A stretch of 64,000 bases of DNA from Oscillibacter sp. MSJ-31 (GCF_018918025.1 NZ_JAHLPT010000008.1:28966-92965); one strand, 5' to 3'; positions 33,537 to 43,180 are shown, counted from the first letter of the stretch. Numbers and translations are program-made. Notes: generated by a model from the sequence alone, not told the origin.

Positions 33537-33850
33537 GGCGTCACCCCCGATGAGGTCGTGTCCGTATAATATTGATATCCGTTGTCCGTTGTATAGAGCG
33601 TGACATTCCTTCTGCCGATCTTTTGGCTCGTGCCGAAGTGGGTTCCCTCAGCCGTTACGGTCACCGTCTTTCCCTGCTCCGCGGTATAGCGGAAGGAAAC
33701 GTCCTCGCGCGCGGCGGCGTTGATCCGCGCCGCGGTCACCGCGGCGGTCGAGAGAAGGGCGAACGCCAGCGCCGCGATGAGCACGGAGACCAGCGTCTCC
33801 ACCAGCGTCTCCACCAGCGTCTCACCGGCCTTGCTTCTGCGTTTTTTCAT
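33533..33850 (-). CDS. Short prepilin-like protein with repeated VETL in its N-terminal helix
   Basis: The 105-residue protein begins MKKRRSKAG, then ETLVETLVETLVSVLIAALA. The cleavage site is after Gly9 and Glu5 is present, but the block VETL occurs repeatedly and adds one helix turn or more, with an extra charged Glu9 in a helix that is hydrophobic in all pilins I know. The DNA has a 12-base tandem repeat at this place. A short soluble domain follows. Overlaps both neighbours by four bases. Confidence 0.8.
   Translation of the reverse strand: MKKRRSKAGETLVETLVETLVSVLIAALAFALLSTAAVTAARINAAAREDVSFRYTAEQGKTVTVTAEGTHFGTSQKIGRRNVTLYTTDNGYQYYTDTTSSGVTP
33786..33823. repeat. 12-base tandem repeat inside a prepilin gene
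   Basis: The unit CAGCGTCTCCAC (plus strand) occurs at 33791 and 33803, with a partial third copy at 33815 and the end of another before 33791. It encodes VETL on the minus strand. A gain or loss of one unit keeps the frame and changes the N-terminal helix by four residues. Confidence 0.8.
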
Positions 33851-34479
33851 GCGTTCCCCTCCGCTCCCTTGGTGATCTTTGGGTTGCTCCAGGTGATGGT
33901 CAATTCGTCGATCCTGCTCCAGCCCGCGGTGTTCGCATAAACGTCTGTACTTTCGCTGACGCTTCCGCTCAGCCTGAGCGTCATGCGGCAGTCGTCCGCG
34001 TTCCCGGCGTCGGCCAGAGAAAAGGCGATCCGGATATCATAGCCCCCGCTTCCCGTTCCCCGTCCTGTCATGGAAAAGCTTGCCTTGACCGGCGGGAGCG
34101 CTTCATCCGGCAGCGTGATGGTGATGGTATCGGTGCAGCCGCCGTTCCGCGCGCCGTCCGTGAGCCAGTCTCCCATCAGGCCGGTCGGCAGCTCCTCTGT
34201 GGAGGAGCTGCCGGTTTGTACATAGCCTTCGCTCTTCTCGTCCCATTTGTAAGTCGTGGTGGTAGTCACGGTATACCGCATCTGGTCGATGCTGTCGCGT
34301 ACGAGCTCCGCCGCCGAGCTGACGGCAAGGTAGTTCTGCTGCGCGGTGCGGTCGCCGTTCACGCGCCGCGCGGCGCTGAGCGCCGCGGAGAGAATGACCG
34401 CGCTGACCACCGCCGCGGTCAGGACCAGCAGGAGGGCCATCAGAATGGTCACGCCCTGTTCGTTCTTCAGTTTTTTCAT
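33847..34479 (-). CDS. PilX/GspK-like minor prepilin
   Basis: The 210-residue protein begins MKKLKNEQG, then VTILMALLLVLTAAVVSAVI: prepilin leader with cleavage after Gly9. Position 5 of the mature protein is Met instead of Glu, as in GspK/PilX proteins that cap the fibre. The soluble domain is rich in Thr and strands (YTVTTTTTYKWDEK). It follows the giant prepilin by 22 bases. Probably part of the tip complex together with it. Confidence 0.82.
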   Translation of the reverse strand: MKKLKNEQGVTILMALLLVLTAAVVSAVILSAALSAARRVNGDRTAQQNYLAVSSAAELVRDSIDQMRYTVTTTTTYKWDEKSEGYVQTGSSSTEELPTGLMGDWLTDGARNGGCTDTITITLPDEALPPVKASFSMTGRGTGSGGYDIRIAFSLADAGNADDCRMTLRLSGSVSESTDVYANTAGWSRIDELTITWSNPKITKGAEGNA

Positions 34480-34501
34480 CCCGATGCCCCTCCTTTCCTT
34501 T

Positions 34502-37500
34502 TTACGCCGTGCCGTCGGCTGCCTTCGCCAGCACCGTCACCGGCACAATGCGGCTCACCGTGACCGTCTCAGTCTCATCGATCCGATAGCTCGCCGTGAT
34601 GAGCAGCGTCGTCTCGCCCGCGCCGATGCCCCGGACGCTCTGCGGAACGCCGTTTTTCCAGACGATCTGTGCAGCGCCCGTCTCGGCATTGGCGACCGTC
34701 CAGCCGAGGTCTTTCGTCAGAGCCTTACCGCCGCGGTCCAGCGCGGCAAGTCCGAGCGGCACCGTCGCGGCCTCGTTCACCGTGATCTGCTTCGCGCGCT
34801 CGATCTCGTCGTTCATCCGGATCGTCAGCTCCGCGGTGACGCTTACCATCAAGCGCGCCACATGACCGTCCAGCGCCGCGGTGATCTCCACCGAACCGTT
34901 CGCCAGGCCCTCCAGCGTCACGCGGCAGGTCTTTGCGTCAAGCGGCTCGAAGCCCGTCACCCTTGCGATGCTCTCATTGGTCGAGCGGAACGATTCGGGC
35001 GTCAGCCCGCCGAGCTTTCCGTCCTCCATGTTCTCCAGCTTCAGCACCGCGGTAATAACCGCGCTGCCGATTCCGGCATCGTAGTCGGTGATGCGGTCGA
35101 TCGTCACGCTGCTCTTCTCCCAGACCGGACCGACGAGCGGCCAGTCGCCGTAGTGCAGGTTCGCCCTGCCGCTGTCGGTGTGCTCACTCGCCTGTGTGAG
35201 CACGGTCGGGAACGGGTAGTCCTGCCCGTCGAGCACGGCGATGTTTTTGCCCGGAAAGCTGTATTTCCCGTGGACCTCGGCCTGCGCCTCCTCGACGGTG
35301 ACCCAGCCGAAGACGCTGTCCCCGTTTTGATTCAGCAGCTCCAGGATCCTTTTGTCCTGCCCGTTCTTCGTGACGTCCTTCCTGCCTGCCATCTGCTCAT
35401 AGCTGAGCTTTGTCAGGTCGATCGAATAGCTCGGTCGATGATCTCTTCCGCCGATGTATTCACTGAGATACGAAAGATCGCCCTGCAGCATCTTTTCCCT
35501 CTCCTCATCGCTCTCCAGGATCGTCGCAAGACTCTTTTTGCCGCAGTAATACTTCGGCAGGTTGTACTGGACATCTGACTCCGCATAATAGTAGCAGTTG
35601 GTAATGGTCACGCTCGGCGCCCATTCATAGCGGTCGGCAACACTGCCGATGCGGGAGATCGACATGATCGTTCCCTGCATGGTCGGCAGCCCCGTATAGG
35701 TGTAGCAGTTCTCATACTCCGGCTCTCCGTCGTCCGTGCCGTTCTTGTTGGAAAAATTGCGGAAGTTGGAGGAAAAGCCGCTGCCGCCGATGCCGCCGAT
35801 GTAGACATAGGTCCCCTTCGCGTTCTCGACCTCTGTCTCCTTCTCTGTACTGGTCTTCACGGTGACAAGGCTTCCGCTCTTATCCACGCGCTCATTAAGC
35901 GTATCGCTGCCGATCGTGATCGTTCCGCCGGTGTAGCAATTCGTCACCTTGTACTGCACGCCGCCGACCAGACCGCCCACGCGGACAAAGTTGCCGTATT
36001 GAGCTCTGGTCAGTTTGCCGCTGTCGCCGGCTTCCCGGTGCGTGCAGTTGACCTTGATATCGACCACCGCCGAGCAGCTGTTCAAATTGACCTTGGATAC
36101 GCCGATCAATCCGCCCACCACCGCCTCGCCGAGCTGGAGCGGGTTGGTGCTGTTATCCTCGATGGTATAGCCCGCAATGGCGCAGTTGGCGATCTTCGCA
36201 GCGCGGTTTTCAACATTGACCCATTTTCCGTTCGCGTCGTAAAGGTAGTCATACGCGATGCCCACCAATCCGCCGAGCGCGTAGGCGCAGCGGTAGTTAC
36301 GGTAGTCCGTGCCCGCTGGTGTACTGCGCTCGATCGTTCCGCCGTTGTCGCTGTAGAGCACGATGTTTCGGATCTCCGCGCCCGCCGTCGTGCCGAAAAC
36401 GCCGACGTTGTAGCAGGGCGAGTCGATGTTGATGTTCTTGATGTAGTAGTTATCGCCGTCGTACACACCGCCGAACCAACTGTAGAGGTCTACCGCATAG
36501 CCCTCGTTGTTTGGATTCTCCGCCGCGTTGTTAAAAACCGCACCGGCGATGGGATGGAACGAGGTATTTTTCGCGCCGACCTTCGGAAATTCCCGGTCTG
36601 TGCCGTTGAGGTCATGCGACTGCTTCCAGCTGCGCCGCGGACGATCCCGCTCCGCCGCACTCTGTGACTGACGGCTCACGCCTTTGACCGTGGCGTATTG
36701 CAGATAGGGGAACTGCAGGTAGGTCGCTGCCGTTACCTCGCGGTCTGTGCCGGTCTCATAGGTAAACGTGTAGCTTGGATTCCACCAGCCTCCTACCTTA
36801 TTTGACGTGACCCCGCAGCTCCAGTTGATGAACTGCAGCTGCTGCACTGAGCGGACCTGATAGGCCGCCTGGTCCGTACCCGGCTCCGCATCGCCCGCAT
36901 AGCCGAAGGCGTCCGCAAAGAACGGGCAGAGCGTGTAGATATACTTTTCATTCAGCGTCCATGTGCCATTTGCCTGGAGCGTATAGCTGCCGTTTCGGCT
37001 GTTGGTCTCTGCCTGCAGGCGCAGACCGGTCTCGCCGGTCTCGTAGGCGGCGAAGGTATACTCCGGCATCTGCGCTCCCAGCGCCGACGCCGCCGCCCCG
37101 GCCTCCTCCGTATCACCGCCGTCCATGACGAAGCCGCCGCTCGCCGTCAGCCTCGGTTCCTCAGAACGCTTCTCCCAATAATAGCCGTAGCCGTAGGCGG
37201 TGATCACGCCGCCGTCGTCGTGCGCGGTGCAGAGGGTACTGCCCTCCTTGCGCTCCGTGCCGACAAAGCCGATGTAGGAGAGGTGATAGCCGCTGTTCGC
37301 GCCGTCCTCCTCCTTTTCCCAGTAGAACACGCCGACCTCGCCGACATTCGTCGGCACCGGCCAGTCGCCGTAGTGGACGAGTACGCCGCTCGCGTCCTGC
37401 ATACAGGCGGGATAGGGGTAGCTGTCCTCCGTATTTTTCCGACTATACCGCGCGTCCACCTCCGCTTGCGTTTCGAAGCCAGGCAGCTTGAGCTCCTCCA

Positions 37501-40500
37501 ACTCCGCCGCGGTCATGGGCTGCGCGCCGCCCGCGGTCTCCGCGCTGTACAGCCGGTCCTCCTCCCAGAAGCGGTAGGTGCCGCCGTTGAGATAGTAGCA
37601 GCTCTGCACGCTGCCGGAGGCGGTAAAGCCGTCCGCCCGCGCGCCCGCCGAGGACATGGCCGTCGCGCAGTAGGCGCCGCGGATGATGCCGCCGTTGTGC
37701 GCGGCAAAGCCGCCGAGCTCTACCTCGCCGCCGCGGACGGTCGGGACATTGATCGCCGCGATGCCGTAGCAGCCCTCGATGCGCCCGTCGTTCTGTCCGG
37801 CGAAGCCGCCCACGCTGAGCTGCGCGAACACGTTCTCGGCATAGACCGAGGGGCTGCTCACGCTGCACTGCTCCACATAGCCCTCATTGTAGCCGATGAA
37901 GCCGCCGACATAGACTGCGCTGCCGCTGTTGGCCAGCGCCTTGGCGCGGTAGCCCGCGGCCGCGCAGCCGCGCACCGTGCCGAAGTTGTAGCCGACAAGC
38001 GCGCCGATGTAGGCGCTCCTGCGCTGGATGCCGCGGTCAAAGCCGACGATCGTGTCCTCCCTGCCGGCAATGAGCACGATGTCGCGCAGCTCGCCCGCGT
38101 TGCAGCCGAACAGGCCCGCATAGACCTCGCCCGCAGTCTCCGTGCCGCCGCGCCCGAGACCGTTTCCGGTGATCGGCGCGCTGATGATCTCGTGCCGCTG
38201 ACCGTTGTAGGTGTGGATGAAGGGCTTGGTCGTGCTGTCGCCGATGGGGAGCTGGGGGAGGTTCGCCGAGGGCTCGGTGCCGTTTCTGCCATAGTTCTTC
38301 CAGTCGTAGCTGACATAGTCGATGCCGCGCTCCTGCACAAAAACGCTGCTCTCATCGAGCCGCTCCCGGTATTCGTCGTAGTAAAGGCTCAGCGCGTAGA
38401 GCTGGCGCGCCGTGCGGATGGAAACGCCCGTCGGGCTCTCCACCGTGCCGTCCTCGCCGGGCGTCGTCACCGTGCGGGCAAAGTGCGGCGCGTAGAGATA
38501 CGCCGCGCCGTCGACCCTGACCTCCTGATAGAAGCTGTTCGGATCGACATATTCCGTATTCACCGCCCCGGTCGGCAGCGGCAGGAGATAGCATTCCTTT
38601 CCGTTGTAGGCGACCTTCACCGCGGCGTTCGGGTCAAGCGTTTCCGTCTTCTGATCCGCGTCGCCCGCTGCCGTCCAGGTCCAATAGGTGACCGTGACCG
38701 ACGCGGTCGGCTTGCTGTCGTAAATCATGCCGTAGCCGTCGCCCAGCACCGTTTCGTCGTCCCGCAGGGACGACACGTTGCCGCCGAGGAAGCCATAGCC
38801 TGCCGCCGTGCCGTTTTGATAATGCTCGTAGTACGCCAGCGAGCCGGACTCAAACTCCGCCTTCCAGTCGCCGTAGTGAGGGATCCCCTGCAGCTTCGGG
38901 TAAGAGTAGTCGGTCAGGCCCATGCCCTCCATGAGGTTGTAGGCGTTGGTGCTTCCGCCGCCCGTCACGGCGGTAAATGCGGTGCCAAGTCTCTGCGCCG
39001 CGGCGGGGCGGCTGGCGCCGCTCCATTCTCCGTAGCCGACACCGGCCGTTTCGGCGATATGCTGTGCCTTCGCCGCCCGCTCTTTCAGATAAAAGGTCCC
39101 CGCCGCCGCGGTCTGGACCTGTGCATCCGGCTTCGCCGTCGAGTAGGTCAGATCAATGTCCGCATTGAGCGGAACGCTCACGCTGTAGCATCCCGTCATA
39201 GCTTTGACCGGTCCGGCGGACAGGCCCGCTGTGACCGCTGCCTCCTGGAAGCCCGCGGCGTAGCAACTCGTCAGACGGATCGTGCTCGTCCCGATGCTCC
39301 CGCCAAACAGACCGCCGGTCTGTCCGTTCGTCTTATCGCTGTTGTAGAGGTAGCAGTCGGCGTAGCAGCGCTCCGCCGTCACAGCGCCGTCCGTCTGTCC
39401 GATCAGTCCGCCCGCCGCCGTCGTACCCCGAAGGACCGAGGCGGCAAAGCTGCTGTCGATGGAGACCTCCGCGTTCCCGCTCACATAGCCGACCAGACCG
39501 CCGATCACATTGCCGACGAGCCAAATATCCCGCTCCGTTTTTGTGCTCAGACCGTCGCTCGCCGGGTCCAGATAGACGCGGCAGCCGGTAACGCTCACCG
39601 TACCGGACAGCGTGCCGGCAAGACCGCCGACCCTTCCCGTGCCGCGGATCTGCGCGCCGGTGAGCGTGATGTCCGCCAGCGTGCCGCCGGAAAAGCTCTC
39701 AAACAGGCCCGCGTCGCCGTTCGTATCCACCGGCAGATGCGCGATCACCGGACGGTACGTCGTGCCGTCCACGGTATAGCTGCCCCGGTATTCACGCAGC
39801 GCCGTGTTAACAATGGGGCGGAACTTCTTCTCGCCGTAGACCGACGCCCAGCCGCTCGCGCCGGTGAAGTCAATGTTCTTCTCCTGCACCGCGCGGGTGA
39901 TGACCGGCGCCAACTTGGAGGTCTCGTCCAGATTCTGCAGGTGGCGGGCGCAGGTAACGACCGCCGTATCGCCGCCGCGCAGCGTATGGAACAGGCCATT
40001 TGTCTTTTCGGGCACAAATCGCGAGCCCTCCACCAGCGGGTCGTCGCTGGTGACCTCAACGGTGACGGTCAGATTCTCCCCGGGCGTCAGCATTTTCAGC
40101 CATTCCTGCTGCGCAAAGCGGCGGCTGCCGTCGCCGCTCAGGTCGTCGAGCGTCACCGTCACCTCGTAGTCCCGGAAGCTCTTCTCGATCGTGGTGAACG
40201 TCTTGGTATCATTTTTCAGCTCGGTGCGCGCCGTCTCATTTCCTTTGTCGTCGCGGATGGTGATGAAGAAATGGAGCGGACGGTCATTCGGCGCCTTGCA
40301 GGCGATGCGCACCTCCAGCGTCTCCCCGTTGAGGATCTCCGCCCGCGGCGCGAGCACGCCGGTGTCATTGACCGCCGCCGCGTCGCCGCCATAGTAGCCG
40401 ACCTTCGCCGTTTTCATGCGCTGGCTGCGGTAGCGCAGCACATCGAGCCCGGTATGCACGCCCAGCGCCTCCTCGCTGTAAAACACCGCGTAGACGCTGC

Positions 40501-40945
40501 CGCTGTCCGCGTTGTACTCCACGAGCCAATGGCCCTCGCGCAGCTCGGCGTCGGTCTGCTCCCGCGGCAGGATGTAATACGCCGCGGCGGAGGCGTTGTC
40601 CTTTTCCGCATCGGTCACATACCAGAGCGGAATCCTGCCGATATCGGTCTCGTCGTACTTGTCCTCTTCCGCGTCGAGAGGGATATAGGTAAAGTGCTTC
40701 ACATCGTCGCCGCTCTTGTATTTCTCCTCCATACCGGCGGCCAGAAGCTGCGTCATGCGGTTCTGCGCGGTCTGGAATAAGATCTCCGCCTTGCTGTCCA
40801 GCTCCGTCTGGCGCAGCTCGCGCCGCATCTTCGAGACGGGAACGGCGGCAAGGGCAAACAGCACCACAAGGATCGCCACCGTCAGAAGGACCTCCGAGAG
40901 GGTGAAGCCGCGGTCATTGTGTCTGTTTGCCCTGTTGTTTTTCAT
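34502..40945 (-). CDS. Giant prepilin with GLUG repeats and Ig-like C-terminus (probable pilus tip adhesin)
   Basis: The 2147-residue protein starts with a type IV prepilin leader: cleavage after Gly13 (NDRG, then FTLSEVLLTVAILVVLFALA) with Glu at mature position 5. After a pilin-like region to about 340 come arrays of GLUG-type motifs (VGGLAGTLSG, IGGLVGYVSG, AGGLIGQTDG, VGGFIGYNEG, VGGLVGGVQY). Each of three blocks closes with an HYGDW motif at about residues 690, 1191 and 1931. The last 200 residues look like two bacterial Ig-like (BIG2) domains. No LPxTG and no other anchor. It is encoded among pilM-N-O and minor pilins, so it is assembled into the pilus, most likely at the tip, where the GLUG region can bind a surface or glycan. 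Confidence 0.9.
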   Translation of the reverse strand: MKNNRANRHNDRGFTLSEVLLTVAILVVLFALAAVPVSKMRRELRQTELDSKAEILFQTAQNRMTQLLAAGMEEKYKSGDDVKHFTYIPLDAEEDKYDETDIGRIPLWYVTDAEKDNASAAAYYILPREQTDAELREGHWLVEYNADSGSVYAVFYSEEALGVHTGLDVLRYRSQRMKTAKVGYYGGDAAAVNDTGVLAPRAEILNGETLEVRIACKAPNDRPLHFFITIRDDKGNETARTELKNDTKTFTTIEKSFRDYEVTVTLDDLSGDGSRRFAQQEWLKMLTPGENLTVTVEVTSDDPLVEGSRFVPEKTNGLFHTLRGGDTAVVTCARHLQNLDETSKLAPVITRAVQEKNIDFTGASGWASVYGEKKFRPIVNTALREYRGSYTVDGTTYRPVIAHLPVDTNGDAGLFESFSGGTLADITLTGAQIRGTGRVGGLAGTLSGTVSVTGCRVYLDPASDGLSTKTERDIWLVGNVIGGLVGYVSGNAEVSIDSSFAASVLRGTTAAGGLIGQTDGAVTAERCYADCYLYNSDKTNGQTGGLFGGSIGTSTIRLTSCYAAGFQEAAVTAGLSAGPVKAMTGCYSVSVPLNADIDLTYSTAKPDAQVQTAAAGTFYLKERAAKAQHIAETAGVGYGEWSGASRPAAAQRLGTAFTAVTGGGSTNAYNLMEGMGLTDYSYPKLQGIPHYGDWKAEFESGSLAYYEHYQNGTAAGYGFLGGNVSSLRDDETVLGDGYGMIYDSKPTASVTVTYWTWTAAGDADQKTETLDPNAAVKVAYNGKECYLLPLPTGAVNTEYVDPNSFYQEVRVDGAAYLYAPHFARTVTTPGEDGTVESPTGVSIRTARQLYALSLYYDEYRERLDESSVFVQERGIDYVSYDWKNYGRNGTEPSANLPQLPIGDSTTKPFIHTYNGQRHEIISAPITGNGLGRGGTETAGEVYAGLFGCNAGELRDIVLIAGREDTIVGFDRGIQRRSAYIGALVGYNFGTVRGCAAAGYRAKALANSGSAVYVGGFIGYNEGYVEQCSVSSPSVYAENVFAQLSVGGFAGQNDGRIEGCYGIAAINVPTVRGGEVELGGFAAHNGGIIRGAYCATAMSSAGARADGFTASGSVQSCYYLNGGTYRFWEEDRLYSAETAGGAQPMTAAELEELKLPGFETQAEVDARYSRKNTEDSYPYPACMQDASGVLVHYGDWPVPTNVGEVGVFYWEKEEDGANSGYHLSYIGFVGTERKEGSTLCTAHDDGGVITAYGYGYYWEKRSEEPRLTASGGFVMDGGDTEEAGAAASALGAQMPEYTFAAYETGETGLRLQAETNSRNGSYTLQANGTWTLNEKYIYTLCPFFADAFGYAGDAEPGTDQAAYQVRSVQQLQFINWSCGVTSNKVGGWWNPSYTFTYETGTDREVTAATYLQFPYLQYATVKGVSRQSQSAAERDRPRRSWKQSHDLNGTDREFPKVGAKNTSFHPIAGAVFNNAAENPNNEGYAVDLYSWFGGVYDGDNYYIKNINIDSPCYNVGVFGTTAGAEIRNIVLYSDNGGTIERSTPAGTDYRNYRCAYALGGLVGIAYDYLYDANGKWVNVENRAAKIANCAIAGYTIEDNSTNPLQLGEAVVGGLIGVSKVNLNSCSAVVDIKVNCTHREAGDSGKLTRAQYGNFVRVGGLVGGVQYKVTNCYTGGTITIGSDTLNERVDKSGSLVTVKTSTEKETEVENAKGTYVYIGGIGGSGFSSNFRNFSNKNGTDDGEPEYENCYTYTGLPTMQGTIMSISRIGSVADRYEWAPSVTITNCYYYAESDVQYNLPKYYCGKKSLATILESDEEREKMLQGDLSYLSEYIGGRDHRPSYSIDLTKLSYEQMAGRKDVTKNGQDKRILELLNQNGDSVFGWVTVEEAQAEVHGKYSFPGKNIAVLDGQDYPFPTVLTQASEHTDSGRANLHYGDWPLVGPVWEKSSVTIDRITDYDAGIGSAVITAVLKLENMEDGKLGGLTPESFRSTNESIARVTGFEPLDAKTCRVTLEGLANGSVEITAALDGHVARLMVSVTAELTIRMNDEIERAKQITVNEAATVPLGLAALDRGGKALTKDLGWTVANAETGAAQIVWKNGVPQSVRGIGAGETTLLITASYRIDETETVTVSRIVPVTVLAKAADGTA

Positions 40946-40966
40946 GGTGCTCTGCTCCTCTGTGCG

Positions 40967-41509
40967 TTACGGCGCAACCTCGAAATAGGTCACCGTCAGC
41001 ACGGTCTGATAGCCCTGTCCGCCGCCGCTCCGTTCGTCGCGGCGGATGCTCAGGTCGGATATCCGGTTGATGTTGTCGCTCGCGCTGAGGCGGTCAATGA
41101 TCGCGCGCGACTGCTCGTAGGTGCTCGTGCGGTAGGTCATGGAGACGGGACGCAGGACGATATAGCCCTGCTGCGTCGTGCCGTCGCCGAAATCGAGGGA
41201 GTATTCCCCCGTGCCCGCGAGCAGGCCGCGCAGCTCGCGCAGCAGCGCCTCGCTGTTGTTGAAGCGCGGGATCGCCTTGCTGCCGCCGGCGGCGCGGATA
41301 TCCGCGAGCGCCTGCTCCATCTTTTCCATCTGCGCCAGCCTGACCGCGTTCTGCTCCAGCGCAAGCTGCTCCTGCGCCGTGTCCTCGCGGCAGCGCGCGA
41401 TGCGGTCGCTGACCGGCTCGTAGAGGAGCTTGAAGTAGCCGAGCACCATCACGAGCACGATCAGGATGAGCAGCAGCACCTTTTCCCGCAGGGTCAATTC
41501 ACGGTTCAT
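40967..41509 (-). CDS. pilO: PilO-like pilus assembly protein
   Basis: The 180-residue protein has one N-terminal membrane helix (about 11-27), a coiled coil (CREDTAQEQLALEQNAVRLA) and a ferredoxin-like C-terminal fold. Start at MNREL (41509) overlaps the pilN stop as ATGA. It forms the inner-membrane alignment complex with PilN and PilM. The helix-coiled coil-domain layout and gene order, rather than a strong motif, give the call. Confidence 0.82.
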   Translation of the reverse strand: MNRELTLREKVLLLILIVLVMVLGYFKLLYEPVSDRIARCREDTAQEQLALEQNAVRLAQMEKMEQALADIRAAGGSKAIPRFNNSEALLRELRGLLAGTGEYSLDFGDGTTQQGYIVLRPVSMTYRTSTYEQSRAIIDRLSASDNINRISDLSIRRDERSGGGQGYQTVLTVTYFEVAP

Positions 41510-42126
41510 TCCGCCGCCTCCCCTCTCAGCACGATGTGCAGCGTACACTTCATCACGTCGGCGGGGCGGTCCTTCTCCGTTTCGGCAAGCTCCAGCCCGA
41601 CCGACTCCACGATGCTCGACGCCTTCACGGCGCTGAGCGCCTCGGCGATGCGGTCAAGGTCCGTTTCGTTCAGCTCGACGTCCACGCGGTCGCCCTGTGC
41701 CTGCAGGGCGCTGAGCGTGCCGTAGGGCATCACCGTGCGCTCGATCAGGTCGAGCATTTCCGTGCGCTCCACGGCAAAGTTGAGGTCGGAGTCCTCGCCG
41801 TCCTCCATCCACTCCATCGAATAGGTACGGTACTCCGAGAGCACCTCGTCAAAGTGCGAGAGCTTCTCCTGCGCGGCGCGGTTCTCCTGCTGCGCCTGCG
41901 CATACGCGCTCTGCGCGTCGGCGAGCCGGTCGTAGAGGTCGAGGACGCCGAACTTGGCGACCGCCAGCGCAAGCACGGTGATGCACAGCGCGCCGATAAG
42001 CAGCGTGAGCACCGTGCCTGTGCGCTTTTCGTGCAGATTGAGGTTGATGCCCGTTTTCTGCGGGCAGCGGACCGGACGGCGGGGCGTGTTCGCGCGGGCC
42101 GTTTTCTTCTCCTTCTCCGCGATCAT
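41506..42126 (-). CDS. pilN: PilN-like pilus assembly protein
   Basis: The 206-residue protein has a basic cytoplasmic N-terminus with the PilN motif INLNLHEKR, a membrane helix (about 37-55), a coiled coil (DAQSAYAQAQQENRAAQEKL) and a C-terminal domain. The INLN stretch is what PilM binds in other systems. Start 42126 overlaps the pilM stop as ATGA. Confidence 0.88.
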   Translation of the reverse strand: MIAEKEKKTARANTPRRPVRCPQKTGINLNLHEKRTGTVLTLLIGALCITVLALAVAKFGVLDLYDRLADAQSAYAQAQQENRAAQEKLSHFDEVLSEYRTYSMEWMEDGEDSDLNFAVERTEMLDLIERTVMPYGTLSALQAQGDRVDVELNETDLDRIAEALSAVKASSIVESVGLELAETEKDRPADVMKCTLHIVLRGEAAE

Positions 42127-43142
42127 GCCAGTCCCCCCTTGATGCCCTCGCTCACACCGCCGATGGCACGCAGATACGTCCACGGCTCCTCGGTCGAAAG
42201 CTGCTGCGAGAGCAGCTCGGAGACCGGATGGAGTGTGAGCCTCGTCGTTTCGACGATGGTGCGCAGCATCGGCTCGATGCCGCCGCCACCGCCGCAGATG
42301 TAGAGGTCGTGCAGCTCGCGGTCGCGGTTGTTGTAGTTGTAGAAATTGACCGCCTTCATGATCTCGACCGCCAGACGGCTGTACGCCTCGCGGGCATAGT
42401 CCGCCTCAAGCACGCCGTTGTAGTCGCTGCGCATATAGCTGTGCGCCAAATGGATGTCCACGCCGCAGTGCTCGGCGATCTGCTCGTCGATCAGCCTGCC
42501 GCCGACGTCGATCTCACGGCGGCTGTCGAACGTCGCGCCGTGGTAGATGTAGAGGTGCGTGCTACGGTGTCCGATGGAGACGATGCAGCGGTCCTTATCG
42601 TCATCCTCCGCGCCCATGCGCCTGAGGTATGCGCCCAGTACCGCGCCGTAGGCGCACTCGGTGACGGTGAGCACGCGCAGGCGAAAGCCCGCGCGGTGCA
42701 GCATCGCGCGGTAGCCCTCCACCGTGGTCTTGAGAATGGCGCAGGCGAAGAGCTCCATTTCCTTCGGATACCCCGTCTCGTCGTTCACGATGCGGCGCAC
42801 GGCGTAGTCGAAGAAATATTTGCTCTTCTCCTCCGTCAGAAAGTCGCGGAACTCATAGGGCAGGTTGTAGAAAAGCTGCTGCTCGGTCATGGCGGGCAGG
42901 GTGATGACGCGGGTGTAGACCTCGCTCGCTGGCACGACCAGCGCGGCGTTCGTCAGCGGGATGCCGTTTCCCTTTGCCGCGTCGTGCAGGAAGTCCGCCA
43001 TCGCGTCCATCGAGAGGATGCGCCCGCCGGACACCATCGCGTCGGGCAGCTCCAGCTTTGCGGTCCTTTTCAGCTCGCGGCCCACAAAACAGGCCATTTT
43101 TACGCTGTTTTCACCGATGTCAAGGCCAACGATCTTGTTCAT
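42123..43142 (-). CDS. pilM: PilM-like actin-fold pilus assembly ATPase
   Basis: The 339-residue protein begins MNKIVGLDIGENSVKMACF, the phosphate-1 loop of the actin/FtsA fold, and has IVSIGHRSTHLYIYH and YICGGGGGIEPML as further nucleotide motifs. AAAGGAG lies seven bases before the ATG at 43142; the Met codon six bases earlier is too close to it. It binds PilN at the membrane face and links to the motor. Confidence 0.92.
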   Translation of the reverse strand: MNKIVGLDIGENSVKMACFVGRELKRTAKLELPDAMVSGGRILSMDAMADFLHDAAKGNGIPLTNAALVVPASEVYTRVITLPAMTEQQLFYNLPYEFRDFLTEEKSKYFFDYAVRRIVNDETGYPKEMELFACAILKTTVEGYRAMLHRAGFRLRVLTVTECAYGAVLGAYLRRMGAEDDDKDRCIVSIGHRSTHLYIYHGATFDSRREIDVGGRLIDEQIAEHCGVDIHLAHSYMRSDYNGVLEADYAREAYSRLAVEIMKAVNFYNYNNRDRELHDLYICGGGGGIEPMLRTIVETTRLTLHPVSELLSQQLSTEEPWTYLRAIGGVSEGIKGGLA

Positions 43143-43180
43143 GCTCATTCTCCTTTCAGCGGAGTGCTGCGAAACGCGCC

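Noticed and set aside
37220..40780. 1186-codon open frame on the plus strand
   Set aside because: It lies antisense to the giant prepilin, has the Arg/Ala/Val-rich composition of a GC-rich shadow frame, and has no ribosome site or family motif.
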